The notes under the pieces were generated by a model, which searched no databases, had not been told where the DNA came from, and saw only the letters and a program-made list of their open reading frames with translations. This document shows, piece by piece, positions 1 through 7,061 of a DNA stretch of 64,000 bases (position 1 is the stretch's first letter; every line of letters starts with the position of its first letter). The stretch comes from Virgisporangium ochraceum (GTDB lineage Bacteria > Actinomycetota > Actinomycetes > Mycobacteriales > Micromonosporaceae). The position numbers were made by a program, and so were the translations under genes. The DNA is taken from contig NZ_BOPH01000084.1 of NCBI RefSeq assembly GCF_016863655.1, positions 1-64,000 of the forward strand, in the 5' to 3' direction.

Positions 1-100
1 CGACGATCAGGGCGACCGCACAGACCTGGTGGGCGGATTTGCGATGACGGACAGTGGCGGGCCGGGCTGATATGTCACCCTTGCCCAACCCACGACTGCG

Positions 101-147
101 CGCGAACCTGCGACCCGTGACACTACTGGTGCTTTGTCAGGTTCGCG
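101..147. repeat. 10-bp inverted repeat, possible hairpin
   Basis: CGCGAACCTG at 101-110 is exactly reverse-complementary to CAGGTTCGCG at 138-147, with a 27-base loop. There is no T-run beside it, so an intrinsic terminator is not evident. It could be a hairpin or an operator. Confidence 0.5.
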
Positions 148-223
148 AGACCGCCGTGTGGCGCAACGCATCCAGCGACACAGGTGGGCGCCGTCCACGG
201 CCCTCACGACGCCCCCCTTCCGC

Positions 224-295
224 CGATCTTGCAGTTGTGGCCTCCCTCAAAACACGACATTTACGCAAATAGGGGCGGCCACAACTGCAAGATCG
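224..295. repeat. 19-bp perfect inverted repeat, candidate dispersed palindromic element
   Basis: The arms 224-242 (CGATCTTGCAGTTGTGGCC) and 277-295 are perfect reverse complements around a 34-base loop that is much more AT-rich than its surroundings. The outer end CGATCTTG/CAAGATCG is the same as in the palindrome at 48345-48394. That suggests two members of one intergenic palindrome family, REP- or MITE-like. No transposase is nearby. Confidence 0.65.
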
Positions 296-296
296 A

Positions 297-369
297 CGCG
301 GGTCAGGGACGCGGCCACGCCGGAGCGCGCGGGTCAGGGACGAGGGCACGCCGTAGGGCGCGGGTCAGG
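297..369. repeat. 31-bp tandem repeat (about 2.4 copies) at a gene end
   Basis: Copies begin at 297, 328 and 359. Each starts CGCGGGTCAGG; the first two run for 31 bases with a few differences, and the third is cut short. The TCA in the third copy is the complement of the stop codon of the OsmC-family gene, so the upstream copies look like duplications of the region around that stop into the 3' flank. Confidence 0.65.
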
Positions 370-922
370 CGATGTCGATGGTGACCGGCACGGGGTTGGT
401 GACGATGTCGAACACCGCCGAGTGGGTGCGCGCGTGCTCCACGATCTCGGCGAGCACTTCCTCGGACGCGTCGCCGTCGACGACGATGTGGATGCCGATC
501 CCCTCGAAGCCGTTGCGGACCGCCGGGTCCAGGCCCATGAGCCCGTTCAGGTCGAGGTCGCCGACCACCGTCGAGCGGATGTCGGTCAGGCGCACACCGC
601 GCTGGGCCGCCGCCAGCACGATCCCGGCCGTGAGGCACGAGGTCAACGCGTGCAGCACGTACTCCACCGGGGTCGGGCCGCGGTCGCGGCCGACCAGCAC
701 CGGCGGGTGGTCGGCGTCCAGGGTGAAGGCGCGGTCGCGGGGGCGGTTCTGGCCGACGCCGTAGAAGTCACGCACGCTGCTGCGGCTGTGGGTCCCGTCG
801 ATCCAGGCGGTCTCGGCCCGGAACCGGAACCGGCCGGTCTCCGGTGCCCCGCGCACCACGTCGACCGTGACGTCGAGCACGGTGGTGTCGATGCCGTTCC
901 TGAAAGAGGTCAGCGTGTCCAT
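365..922 (-). CDS. OsmC family protein
   Basis: A 185-residue protein with the OsmC/Ohr fold signature. OsmC and Ohr proteins are thiol-dependent peroxidases acting on organic hydroperoxides in the cytoplasm. Cys96 lies in the conserved helix (TSCLTAGIVLAAA), the usual place of the peroxidatic cysteine. The second family cysteine is absent: the C-terminal motif reads HSAVFD where Ohr/OsmC enzymes have a CP. It may therefore be a one-cysteine variant or a non-peroxidase OsmC-fold protein. ATG at 922 is chosen because it directly precedes the first strand; an in-frame ATG 36 bases upstream is possible. It is divergent from the PLP enzyme across 129 bases. Confidence 0.8.
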   Translation of the reverse strand: MDTLTSFRNGIDTTVLDVTVDVVRGAPETGRFRFRAETAWIDGTHSRSSVRDFYGVGQNRPRDRAFTLDADHPPVLVGRDRGPTPVEYVLHALTSCLTAGIVLAAAQRGVRLTDIRSTVVGDLDLNGLMGLDPAVRNGFEGIGIHIVVDGDASEEVLAEIVEHARTHSAVFDIVTNPVPVTIDIA

Positions 923-1051
923 ACCGGGGACTCTGCCCGCACCGGCCGCCCGGGACATGGAGACCGTGTGGAGACCGTCTGCAGACAATCTGTCGGATAG
1001 CGGCGGCGCCGTCACACGCCGGCTCACACGCCCGGCGTCCACCCTGGGAGC

Positions 1052-2437
1052 ATGCGCGAAACCGACTGGCAGACACCCCTGGGCGAGGCGTACCGGCTGG
1101 CACTGGCCCACCTGACCGGCCTGCCCGACCGTCCCGTCGGCAGCGGGAAGGCCCGACCGGCGCTCGGCGGCCCGACCCCCGAGACGCCGACGCCCGCGGA
1201 GGAGGTGGTCCGTGACCTGGTCGCGGCGGCCACGCCGGGACTGGTCGCCACCGGCAGCGGACGCTTCTTCGGGTTCGTCATCGGCGGCGCCACCCCGGCC
1301 GCGCTCGCCGCCGACTGGCTCGCCACCGCCTGGGACCAGAACGCCGGCCTCCACGCGACCAGCCCGGCCGCCGCGACGGTCGAGGAGGTCGCCGGACGGT
1401 GGCTGGTCGACCTGCTCGGGCTGCCGCCGCACGCCTCGTTCGGCTTCGTCACCGGCGCCCAGCTCGCGAACCTCACCGCGCTCGCCGCGGCCCGCCACGA
1501 GGTGCTGCGCCGCGTCGGCTGGGACGTCGAGACGCACGGCCTCGTCGGCGCGCCGCCGATCCGGGTGTTCGCGGGGGCCGGCCGGCACGACACCATCGAC
1601 CGGGCCCTGCGGTTCCTGGGCCTCGGCACCGGCTCGATCGTGGCGGTGGAGGCCGACGGTCAGGGTCGCATGCGGGTGGACGCGCTGCGCACGGCCCTGG
1701 CGACGCACAGCGGGCCGGCGATCGTGTGCGCGCAGGCGGGCAACGTGAACTCCGGGTCGGTCGACCCGCTGGGCCCGATCGTGGACCTCGCGCACGCGGC
1801 CGGCGCCTGGGTGCACGTCGACGGCGCGTTCGGGCTGTGGGGCATGGCCAGCCCGGCGACGCGTCCGCTGCTGGCCGGCGTCGAGCGCGCCGACTCGTGG
1901 GCCACCGACGCCCACAAGTGGCTCAACGTCCCCTACGACTCCGGGCTGGTCTTCTGTGCCCACCCGGCCGCGCACCGGGCCGCGATGAGCGTGCGGGCCG
2001 CGTACCTGATCCACTCCGCGAGCGGCGACCGTGACCCGCTCGACCACAACCCCGAGTTCTCCCGGCGTGCCCGCGGCTTCGCCGTCTACGCGGCGCTGCG
2101 CGCGCTCGGCCGCAGCGGGGTCGCCGACCTGGTCGACCGCTGCTGCGCGCTGGCCCGGAGGTTCGCCGACCGGCTGTCGGCCGCCGACGGGGTCACGGTG
2201 CTCAACGAGGTGGTGCTGAACCAGGTCCTCGTCGGGTTCGACGGACCGGACGACCGCACCCACGCCATCCTCGACGCGGTCCGGAAGGAGGGCACCTGCT
2301 TCGTGAGCGGCACCACCTGGCGGGGCCGCGCCGCGATGCGGATCTCGGTGTCGAACTGGCTCACCGACGAGGACGACGTCGACGCGAGCGTGCGCGTCAT
2401 CCTCAAGATCGCTGGTGAACGAGGTCGAGCCTCGTGA
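1052..2437 (+). CDS. PLP-dependent group II decarboxylase-like enzyme
   Basis: A 461-residue fold-type I PLP enzyme of the aromatic-amino-acid/glutamate decarboxylase superfamily. The Schiff-base lysine is Lys289 in DAHKWLN, and Asp257 in HVDGAF is the residue that normally pairs with the pyridine nitrogen. The VTGAQLANLTAL segment (about 133-144) is the typical cofactor phosphate region. Such enzymes decarboxylate amino acids in the cytosol; the substrate cannot be read from sequence, and related actinobacterial proteins are often annotated only as aspartate aminotransferase family. GGGAG ends one base before the ATG, too close for a normal ribosome site. Its 3' end overlaps the convergent aldo/keto reductase by 35 bases. 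Confidence 0.85.
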   Translation: MRETDWQTPLGEAYRLALAHLTGLPDRPVGSGKARPALGGPTPETPTPAEEVVRDLVAAATPGLVATGSGRFFGFVIGGATPAALAADWLATAWDQNAGLHATSPAAATVEEVAGRWLVDLLGLPPHASFGFVTGAQLANLTALAAARHEVLRRVGWDVETHGLVGAPPIRVFAGAGRHDTIDRALRFLGLGTGSIVAVEADGQGRMRVDALRTALATHSGPAIVCAQAGNVNSGSVDPLGPIVDLAHAAGAWVHVDGAFGLWGMASPATRPLLAGVERADSWATDAHKWLNVPYDSGLVFCAHPAAHRAAMSVRAAYLIHSASGDRDPLDHNPEFSRRARGFAVYAALRALGRSGVADLVDRCCALARRFADRLSAADGVTVLNEVVLNQVLVGFDGPDDRTHAILDAVRKEGTCFVSGTTWRGRAAMRISVSNWLTDEDDVDASVRVILKIAGERGRAS

Positions 2438-3302
2438 GGTCGTTCGCGCTCAGCTGGACGCCGCCGACCGCCATGTTGTCGGCCAGGTGCGCGGGATCGC
2501 CGGTGCCCGGGATGACCAGCACGTGCGGCCACCGCTGCAGCACCCAGGCCAGCCTCACCTGCGCGGCCGTGAGCCCGTTCTTCCCCGCGACCGCGATCAC
2601 CTCGGCATCGTCCGCGGAGTCCGCGGGAGTGCCCGCCTCCCGCCCCGCACCGGCGATCGAGAAGAACGGCACGTACGCGATCCCCTTCTCGCCGCAGGCG
2701 CGCACGAACGCGTCCTGGCCGGGCCGGTGGCCGAGCCCGTAGGCGTTCTGCACGCTCGCCACCGGAGCGATCGCCTCGGCCTCGGCGACCTGCGCCGGCC
2801 CGACCGCCGACAGCCCGAGGTGCCGGATCAGCCCGGCCTCCCGCAGCGCGGCCAGCGCACCGACGTGCTCACCGACGGGTCCCGGCCCGGACACGCGCAG
2901 GTACACCAGGTCGAGGTGGTCACGCCCGAGCTGGCGCAGGTTCTCCTCGACCTCGCCGCGCAGCTGCTCCGGGGTCGCCGGTTCCAGCCACCCGCCGTCG
3001 GCGGACCGTCGCGGCCCGACCTTCGTGGCGATCACCAGGTCGTCGGGGTACGGGGCCAGCGCCCGGTTGACCAGCTCGTTGGCCGACCGGGTGCGCGAGA
3101 AGTAGAACGCGGCCGTGTCGATGTGGTTCACCCCCAGGTCGACCGCGCGGCGCAGCACCTCCACGGCCTGCCCGCGGTCGCGGGGCACGGCGTCGGGCGC
3201 GAACGCCGTGCCGGTCTGCGGTAGCCGCATCGTGCCGAACCCGACGCGGTTCACCGTCAGATCGCCCAGCCGGGCCGTGCTGATCGTTCCACCCAAGGTC
3301 AC
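2403..3302 (-). CDS. Aldo/keto reductase
   Basis: A 299-residue NAD(P)H-dependent TIM-barrel oxidoreductase. The family tetrad is partly visible as Asp62, Tyr67 (HIDTAAFYF) and Lys94 (IATK). The usual catalytic histidine after the strand DLVYL is replaced by Arg, as I recall for YdbC-like members. The C-terminal cofactor region PGTGDPAHLADN is present. The likely role is reduction of a small carbonyl compound; the substrate is unknown. GTG at 3302 starts the frame just before the first strand. The last 35 bases overlap the end of the PLP enzyme gene on the other strand. Confidence 0.85.
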   Translation of the reverse strand: MTLGGTISTARLGDLTVNRVGFGTMRLPQTGTAFAPDAVPRDRGQAVEVLRRAVDLGVNHIDTAAFYFSRTRSANELVNRALAPYPDDLVIATKVGPRRSADGGWLEPATPEQLRGEVEENLRQLGRDHLDLVYLRVSGPGPVGEHVGALAALREAGLIRHLGLSAVGPAQVAEAEAIAPVASVQNAYGLGHRPGQDAFVRACGEKGIAYVPFFSIAGAGREAGTPADSADDAEVIAVAGKNGLTAAQVRLAWVLQRWPHVLVIPGTGDPAHLADNMAVGGVQLSANDLTRLDLVHQRS

Positions 3303-3311
3303 CGGACCACG

Positions 3312-4271
3312 CTAACGCGCGTCACGTGGTCTCTGCCGCCGCGAGCCTGGCCGCGTCCGCGCGGCCTGGAACGCGCGGCGCTCGGCCGTGGGACGTTTTC
3401 CGGGTGACCAGCGTTCGGCGCGGCCCGGCAGCCGCGACTCCAGAAACTCGGCGACCGAGGTGGCGGGCCGCCCGGTGACCCGCTCGACCACGTCGGTGAC
3501 CAGGCTGGTGTAGCCGTGCCGGACCGCTTTGCCGATGGTGGCGAACTCGCGCGCCTCCGGCTCGCCCATGCCCGCGGCCACGAGGTCGGCGACGGTGGCC
3601 TCGTCGCTGATCGGCTGGTACCGCACCGGCACGCCGCTGAACGCGCTGATGAGCGCGGCGATGTCGAACTGCGTATGCGCCTGCGGCCCGGTGACCTCGA
3701 GGACCTCGCCGCGGTGGCCGCCACGGGCCAGCACCTCGGCGGCCACGGCCGCACAGTCCTCGCGGGTGACGTACGCCGTGGCGCCGTCGCCGTTGTTGTC
3801 GAGCAGCGTGCCGGTGGCGAGCATGGTCTCGATGCCCATGAGCACCAGCTGCGTGTAGGGGCTGTTGCGCAGCACCGTGTACGGAACACCGCTCGCGGCG
3901 AGCGCACCCTCGGTGGCCCGGTGGTCGGCCGCCACCGACGCCGGGTTGTCGTCGTCGGCGGCCCGGGCGATCGACGTGTACAGCACGTGCCCCACCCCGG
4001 CCGCGGCCGCCGCCCGCACCGCCACGTCGTGCTGGCGGACGCGCCGGCCGAGCACGTTGGTGGAGATGAGGAGCAGCCGGTCGACCCCGTCGAGCGCCCG
4101 CGGCAGCGTGTGCGGCCGGTCGAAGTCCACCTCGCGGGTGGCCACCCCGATGCCGGCAAGCGCCTGCGGCGTGCGGCTGAGCGCCACCACCCCGGCGGCG
4201 TCGACGCGCTCCAGCAGCATCCGGGTCACCAGCCGCCCGAGACGCCCGGACGCACCGGTCAGCGCGATCAT
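3312..4271 (-). CDS. NmrA-like atypical SDR, NAD(P)-binding protein
   Basis: A 319-residue Rossmann protein starting MIALTGASGRLGR, with the GxxGxxG nucleotide loop at residues 6-12. The later pattern (YTSIARA, then NSPYTQ) fits NmrA/QOR2-type atypical SDRs, which bind NAD(P) and act either as quinone reductases or as redox sensors. The active-site YxxxK of classical SDRs is absent. ATG at 4271 is preferred because GGAGG lies just upstream; an in-frame GTG at 4283 is the alternative. It lies 9 bases from the start of the aldo/keto reductase gene downstream, so the two are probably one transcript. The C-terminal tail is basic and probably disordered. Confidence 0.82.
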   Translation of the reverse strand: MIALTGASGRLGRLVTRMLLERVDAAGVVALSRTPQALAGIGVATREVDFDRPHTLPRALDGVDRLLLISTNVLGRRVRQHDVAVRAAAAAGVGHVLYTSIARAADDDNPASVAADHRATEGALAASGVPYTVLRNSPYTQLVLMGIETMLATGTLLDNNGDGATAYVTREDCAAVAAEVLARGGHRGEVLEVTGPQAHTQFDIAALISAFSGVPVRYQPISDEATVADLVAAGMGEPEAREFATIGKAVRHGYTSLVTDVVERVTGRPATSVAEFLESRLPGRAERWSPGKRPTAERRAFQAARTRPGSRRQRPRDAR

Positions 4272-4396
4272 CGCACCTCCCACACCGGACCTGCCGCGTC
4301 AGGAGAAGACGATAACGGTCAGCCGGAAGCCACGCGAGCGGCGTGAAAGACATCGGCGGGCAGGGCCGTCGGCGATCACGGCGGGCGCTAATTCGG

Positions 4397-4425
4397 TTGA
4401 GGTGGGTGGTGGGTCTGCGTAGCGT
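4397..4425 (+). promoter_or_regulatory. Candidate sigma70-type promoter of helR
   Basis: TTGAGG (4397-4402) and TAGCGT (4420-4425) are separated by 17 bases and lie about 40 bases before the helR start. This is a plausible vegetative promoter by spacing and partial consensus only. I see no rifamycin-associated element (a GC-rich inverted repeat) in the 190 bases upstream of the gene. Confidence 0.35.
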
Positions 4426-4462
4426 CGCCTGCTCACTTCGCGTCCATTGAGAGGGCTCTGCC

Positions 4463-6502
4463 ATGCCCGCGCACGCTACGACGGTCGGTTCCGCGGAGAT
4501 CTCACGGGAGGCCGGGTACCTCGACAGGGCCCGCGAGGCGCTGCGGCGCATGCGGGCCGACGTCGTCGGCACCGAGACGCCCGAGCACGTGTCCTCCGAC
4601 TCCGACGAGGTCTGGTTCAACACCATGTACCGGCTGGCCCGCGCCCGGCGGCGGGAGGAGCTCACCGACCTGCCCGAGGTGCCGCTGTTCTTCGGGCGTT
4701 TGGACTACGAACCCGGCACCGTGGCCGAGAGCGACGACCGCATCTACATCGGGCGGCGGCATGTGCGCGACGAGGCCGGCACGCCGCTCGTGGTCGACTG
4801 GCGGGCGCCCGTGTCGACGCCGTTCTACCGTGCCACCACACAAGATCCGCACCGCGTGCGGCTGCGCCGCCGCTACGGCTTCTCCGACCTCGGCCAGCTC
4901 ACCGCGTACGAGGACGAGCCCCTCGACCATCCAGCCGCGGAGAGCGCGTTGGTCGCCGCGGAGATCGAGCGGCCACGGTCCGGGCCGATGCGCGACATCG
5001 TGGCCACGATCCAGCCCGAGCAGGACACGCTCGTCCGGGCGCCGTTGCGGCCCAGCCTGTGCGTGCAGGGCGCACCCGGCACCGGCAAGACCGCGGTCGG
5101 CCTGCACCGGCTCGCGTACCTGCTCTACACCGAGCCGGAACGGCTCACCGGCGGGGTCACCGTGGTCGGGCCGAACCGGTCGTTCCTGTCCTATATCCGC
5201 CACGTGCTGCCGGCGCTCGGTGAGGTGTCGGTGCGGCAGAGGACCGTCGAGGAGATCTTCGAGCGGACCGTCACCGGCGCCGACCCGGCCGGGGCCGCGC
5301 GGATCAAGGGTGACGCGCGGATGGCCGACCTCTTGCGCCGCGCCCTCTGGCTGCACGTGCGCGAGCCCGCCGACGATCTGGTCTACCTGCAGGGGTCCAC
5401 GCGGTACCGTGTCGACCGCGGGCGCGTCGCGCGGATCGTGGCCGACATCCGTGACTCGGGCACCCGCTACGCGCCCGGGCGGGAGGCGGTCGCGCAGCGC
5501 CTGGCCCACCTGGTCCTGGTCCAGATGGAACGACGCGGCGCGACCCCCGACGACCGCGACCATGCGGCGGTGGCCCGGTCGCGGCCCGTGAAGCAGGTGC
5601 TGGAGACCGTCTGGCCCAGGCTCACACCGGAACAGGTGCTGTTCCGGCTACTGTCCGACCGTGAGTTCCTGGCCGTCGCGGGTGAGGATCTTCTTCTGGA
5701 CCGGGAGCAGGCGGAACTGCTCTGGGCGAAGCCGTACCGGTCGGCGAGGTCGGCGAAGTGGTCGGCCGCCGACGTCGTTCTGCTGGACGAGCTCGCGGGC
5801 TTGACCGACCGCACCGCGTCGCTCAGCCACCTCGTGGTCGACGAGGCGCAGGACCTCTCCCCGATGCAGTGCCGCGCCCTGGGACGCCTGTGCGCCGCCG
5901 GATCGATGACGGTGCTCGGCGACATCGCGCAGGGCACCAGCCCGTGGGCGGCCGACGACTGGGCGACCGTGCTCGGCCACCTCGGTCAGCCCGACACGGA
6001 ACTGCACGTGCTCGACCGCGGGTTCCGCGTACCCGAGGAGATCATCGGGTACGCGGCCCGGCTGCTGCCCCACATCGCGCCCGGGCACCCCGCACCCACG
6101 TCGGTGCGCCGGTCGGCGGGAGCGTTGCGGGTCACCGCCACCGACGACCTCGCGGCCACCGTCGCGCGCGAGTGCAGGCGCCACCTCGACGGCGACGGCT
6201 CGGTCGGGCTGATCGCCGCCGACGACGACATCGTCGCGTTGTGCGCGGCGCTCGACGCCACCCTCCTCGGCCGCGACGAGAACGCGATGGAGACCGACCG
6301 CCTGGTGTGTGTGCCGGCGAGCCTGGCCAAGGGCCTGGAGTTCGACGTCGTGGTGCTGGCCGAGCCGGCGCGCATCGTGGCCGCCGAACCCCGTGGCCTG
6401 AACCGGTTGTACGTCGCGCTGACCCGGGCCGTGAGCGTGCTCCACGTCATCCACGCCGAACCCCTCCCGGCCGCCCTGGCCGGCGACGACCGGTCGGGGT
6501 GA
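4463..6502 (+). CDS. helR: HelR-like RNA polymerase recycling motor ATPase
   Basis: A 679-residue UvrD/Rep-type ATPase of the HelD/HelR class, about the usual HelR length. The N-terminal half has the HelD-specific region (WFNTMYRLARARRREEL at about 51-67, VDWRAPVSTPFY at about 111-122). Walker A is GAPGTGKT (203-210), the DEAQD Walker B lies near 458, and the C-terminal motor carries AKGLEFDVVVL (about 622) and YVALTRA (about 650). HelR proteins release stalled RNA polymerase from DNA and, in mycobacteria and streptomycetes, dislodge rifamycins from the enzyme. GAGAGGG precedes the ATG by eight bases. The gene stands alone, convergent with hpf. Confidence 0.88.
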   Translation: MPAHATTVGSAEISREAGYLDRAREALRRMRADVVGTETPEHVSSDSDEVWFNTMYRLARARRREELTDLPEVPLFFGRLDYEPGTVAESDDRIYIGRRHVRDEAGTPLVVDWRAPVSTPFYRATTQDPHRVRLRRRYGFSDLGQLTAYEDEPLDHPAAESALVAAEIERPRSGPMRDIVATIQPEQDTLVRAPLRPSLCVQGAPGTGKTAVGLHRLAYLLYTEPERLTGGVTVVGPNRSFLSYIRHVLPALGEVSVRQRTVEEIFERTVTGADPAGAARIKGDARMADLLRRALWLHVREPADDLVYLQGSTRYRVDRGRVARIVADIRDSGTRYAPGREAVAQRLAHLVLVQMERRGATPDDRDHAAVARSRPVKQVLETVWPRLTPEQVLFRLLSDREFLAVAGEDLLLDREQAELLWAKPYRSARSAKWSAADVVLLDELAGLTDRTASLSHLVVDEAQDLSPMQCRALGRLCAAGSMTVLGDIAQGTSPWAADDWATVLGHLGQPDTELHVLDRGFRVPEEIIGYAARLLPHIAPGHPAPTSVRRSAGALRVTATDDLAATVARECRRHLDGDGSVGLIAADDDIVALCAALDATLLGRDENAMETDRLVCVPASLAKGLEFDVVVLAEPARIVAAEPRGLNRLYVALTRAVSVLHVIHAEPLPAALAGDDRSG

Positions 6503-6536
6503 TCGGGAGGGGTGATCGATCGGGCGCGGTCGGGCG

Positions 6537-6899
6537 CTAGATCGGCTCGTCGACGACCTCGAGGTGACGGATCGACTCCGCGCCCTTGTGGTCCTTCGTC
6601 TTCGCGTACCGGTTCTCGACCAGCGTCTTCAGCTTGTGCACGGCGCCGGTGCACGCCTCGCCGACGGTCTCGGCGTGGTTGGTCACCGCGAGCGGCGCCT
6701 TCCCGGCCGGCCGCGTCTCCATCACACAGCGCATGTCGGACGGGCCGGGCCCGCCGGCCTTCTCGTCGCTGACGTGGACCTCCACGCGGTCGATCTGGCC
6801 ACTGAACCGCGACAACGACGACTCGAGCTGCTCCTCGAGATGCTGGACCAGCCCATCGCTGACGGTCACGTACTTGTCGGTGTGGACCTGGATCTGCAC
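6537..6899 (-). CDS. hpf: Ribosome hibernation-promoting factor family protein
   Basis: A 120-residue S30AE/sigma-54-modulation domain protein, short-HPF sized. Motifs typical of the family are VQIQVHTDKYV at the start, VEVHVSDEKAG in the middle and KLKTLVENRYAKTKDHKG near the end. Such proteins bind the 30S subunit and stabilise inactive ribosomes in stationary phase or stress. GTG at 6899 is chosen because GAGGAG sits seven bases upstream and the domain begins there; the open frame extends 27 codons further without family resemblance. It is convergent with helR (34-base gap) and divergent from the ATPase gene. Confidence 0.85.
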   Translation of the reverse strand: MQIQVHTDKYVTVSDGLVQHLEEQLESSLSRFSGQIDRVEVHVSDEKAGGPGPSDMRCVMETRPAGKAPLAVTNHAETVGEACTGAVHKLKTLVENRYAKTKDHKGAESIRHLEVVDEPI

Positions 6900-7061
6900 G
6901 CGTGGACTCCTCTGTCTCGTCCGGTTCGCACCGGTTACGGTCGCGTGCGTTGCCGGATACCCACCCGGCGGAGCGGCCATGCATCACTGACGGTCACAGC
7001 GTTCAAAAGTGACAAACGCACGACAGTCCCCGCCCGGCCCTGGGGTGGGACAGTGGACGGC

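Larger units (their letters stand above)
1..364. other. Gene-free left edge with inverted and tandem repeats
   Basis: I can support no gene in these 364 bases. The stretch carries a 10-bp inverted repeat, a 19-bp inverted repeat and a 31-bp tandem repeat (each listed separately) that runs into the stop codon of the neighbouring OsmC-family gene. Open frames here are short and resemble no protein I know. A minus-strand gene running off the left edge cannot be excluded from the first 50 bases or so. Confidence 0.6.

Noticed and set aside
365-2263. 632-codon open frame on the minus strand extending far upstream of the OsmC-family gene
   Set aside because: Beyond about 922 it is the antisense of the PLP decarboxylase, which has clear motifs; only the last 185 codons are real.
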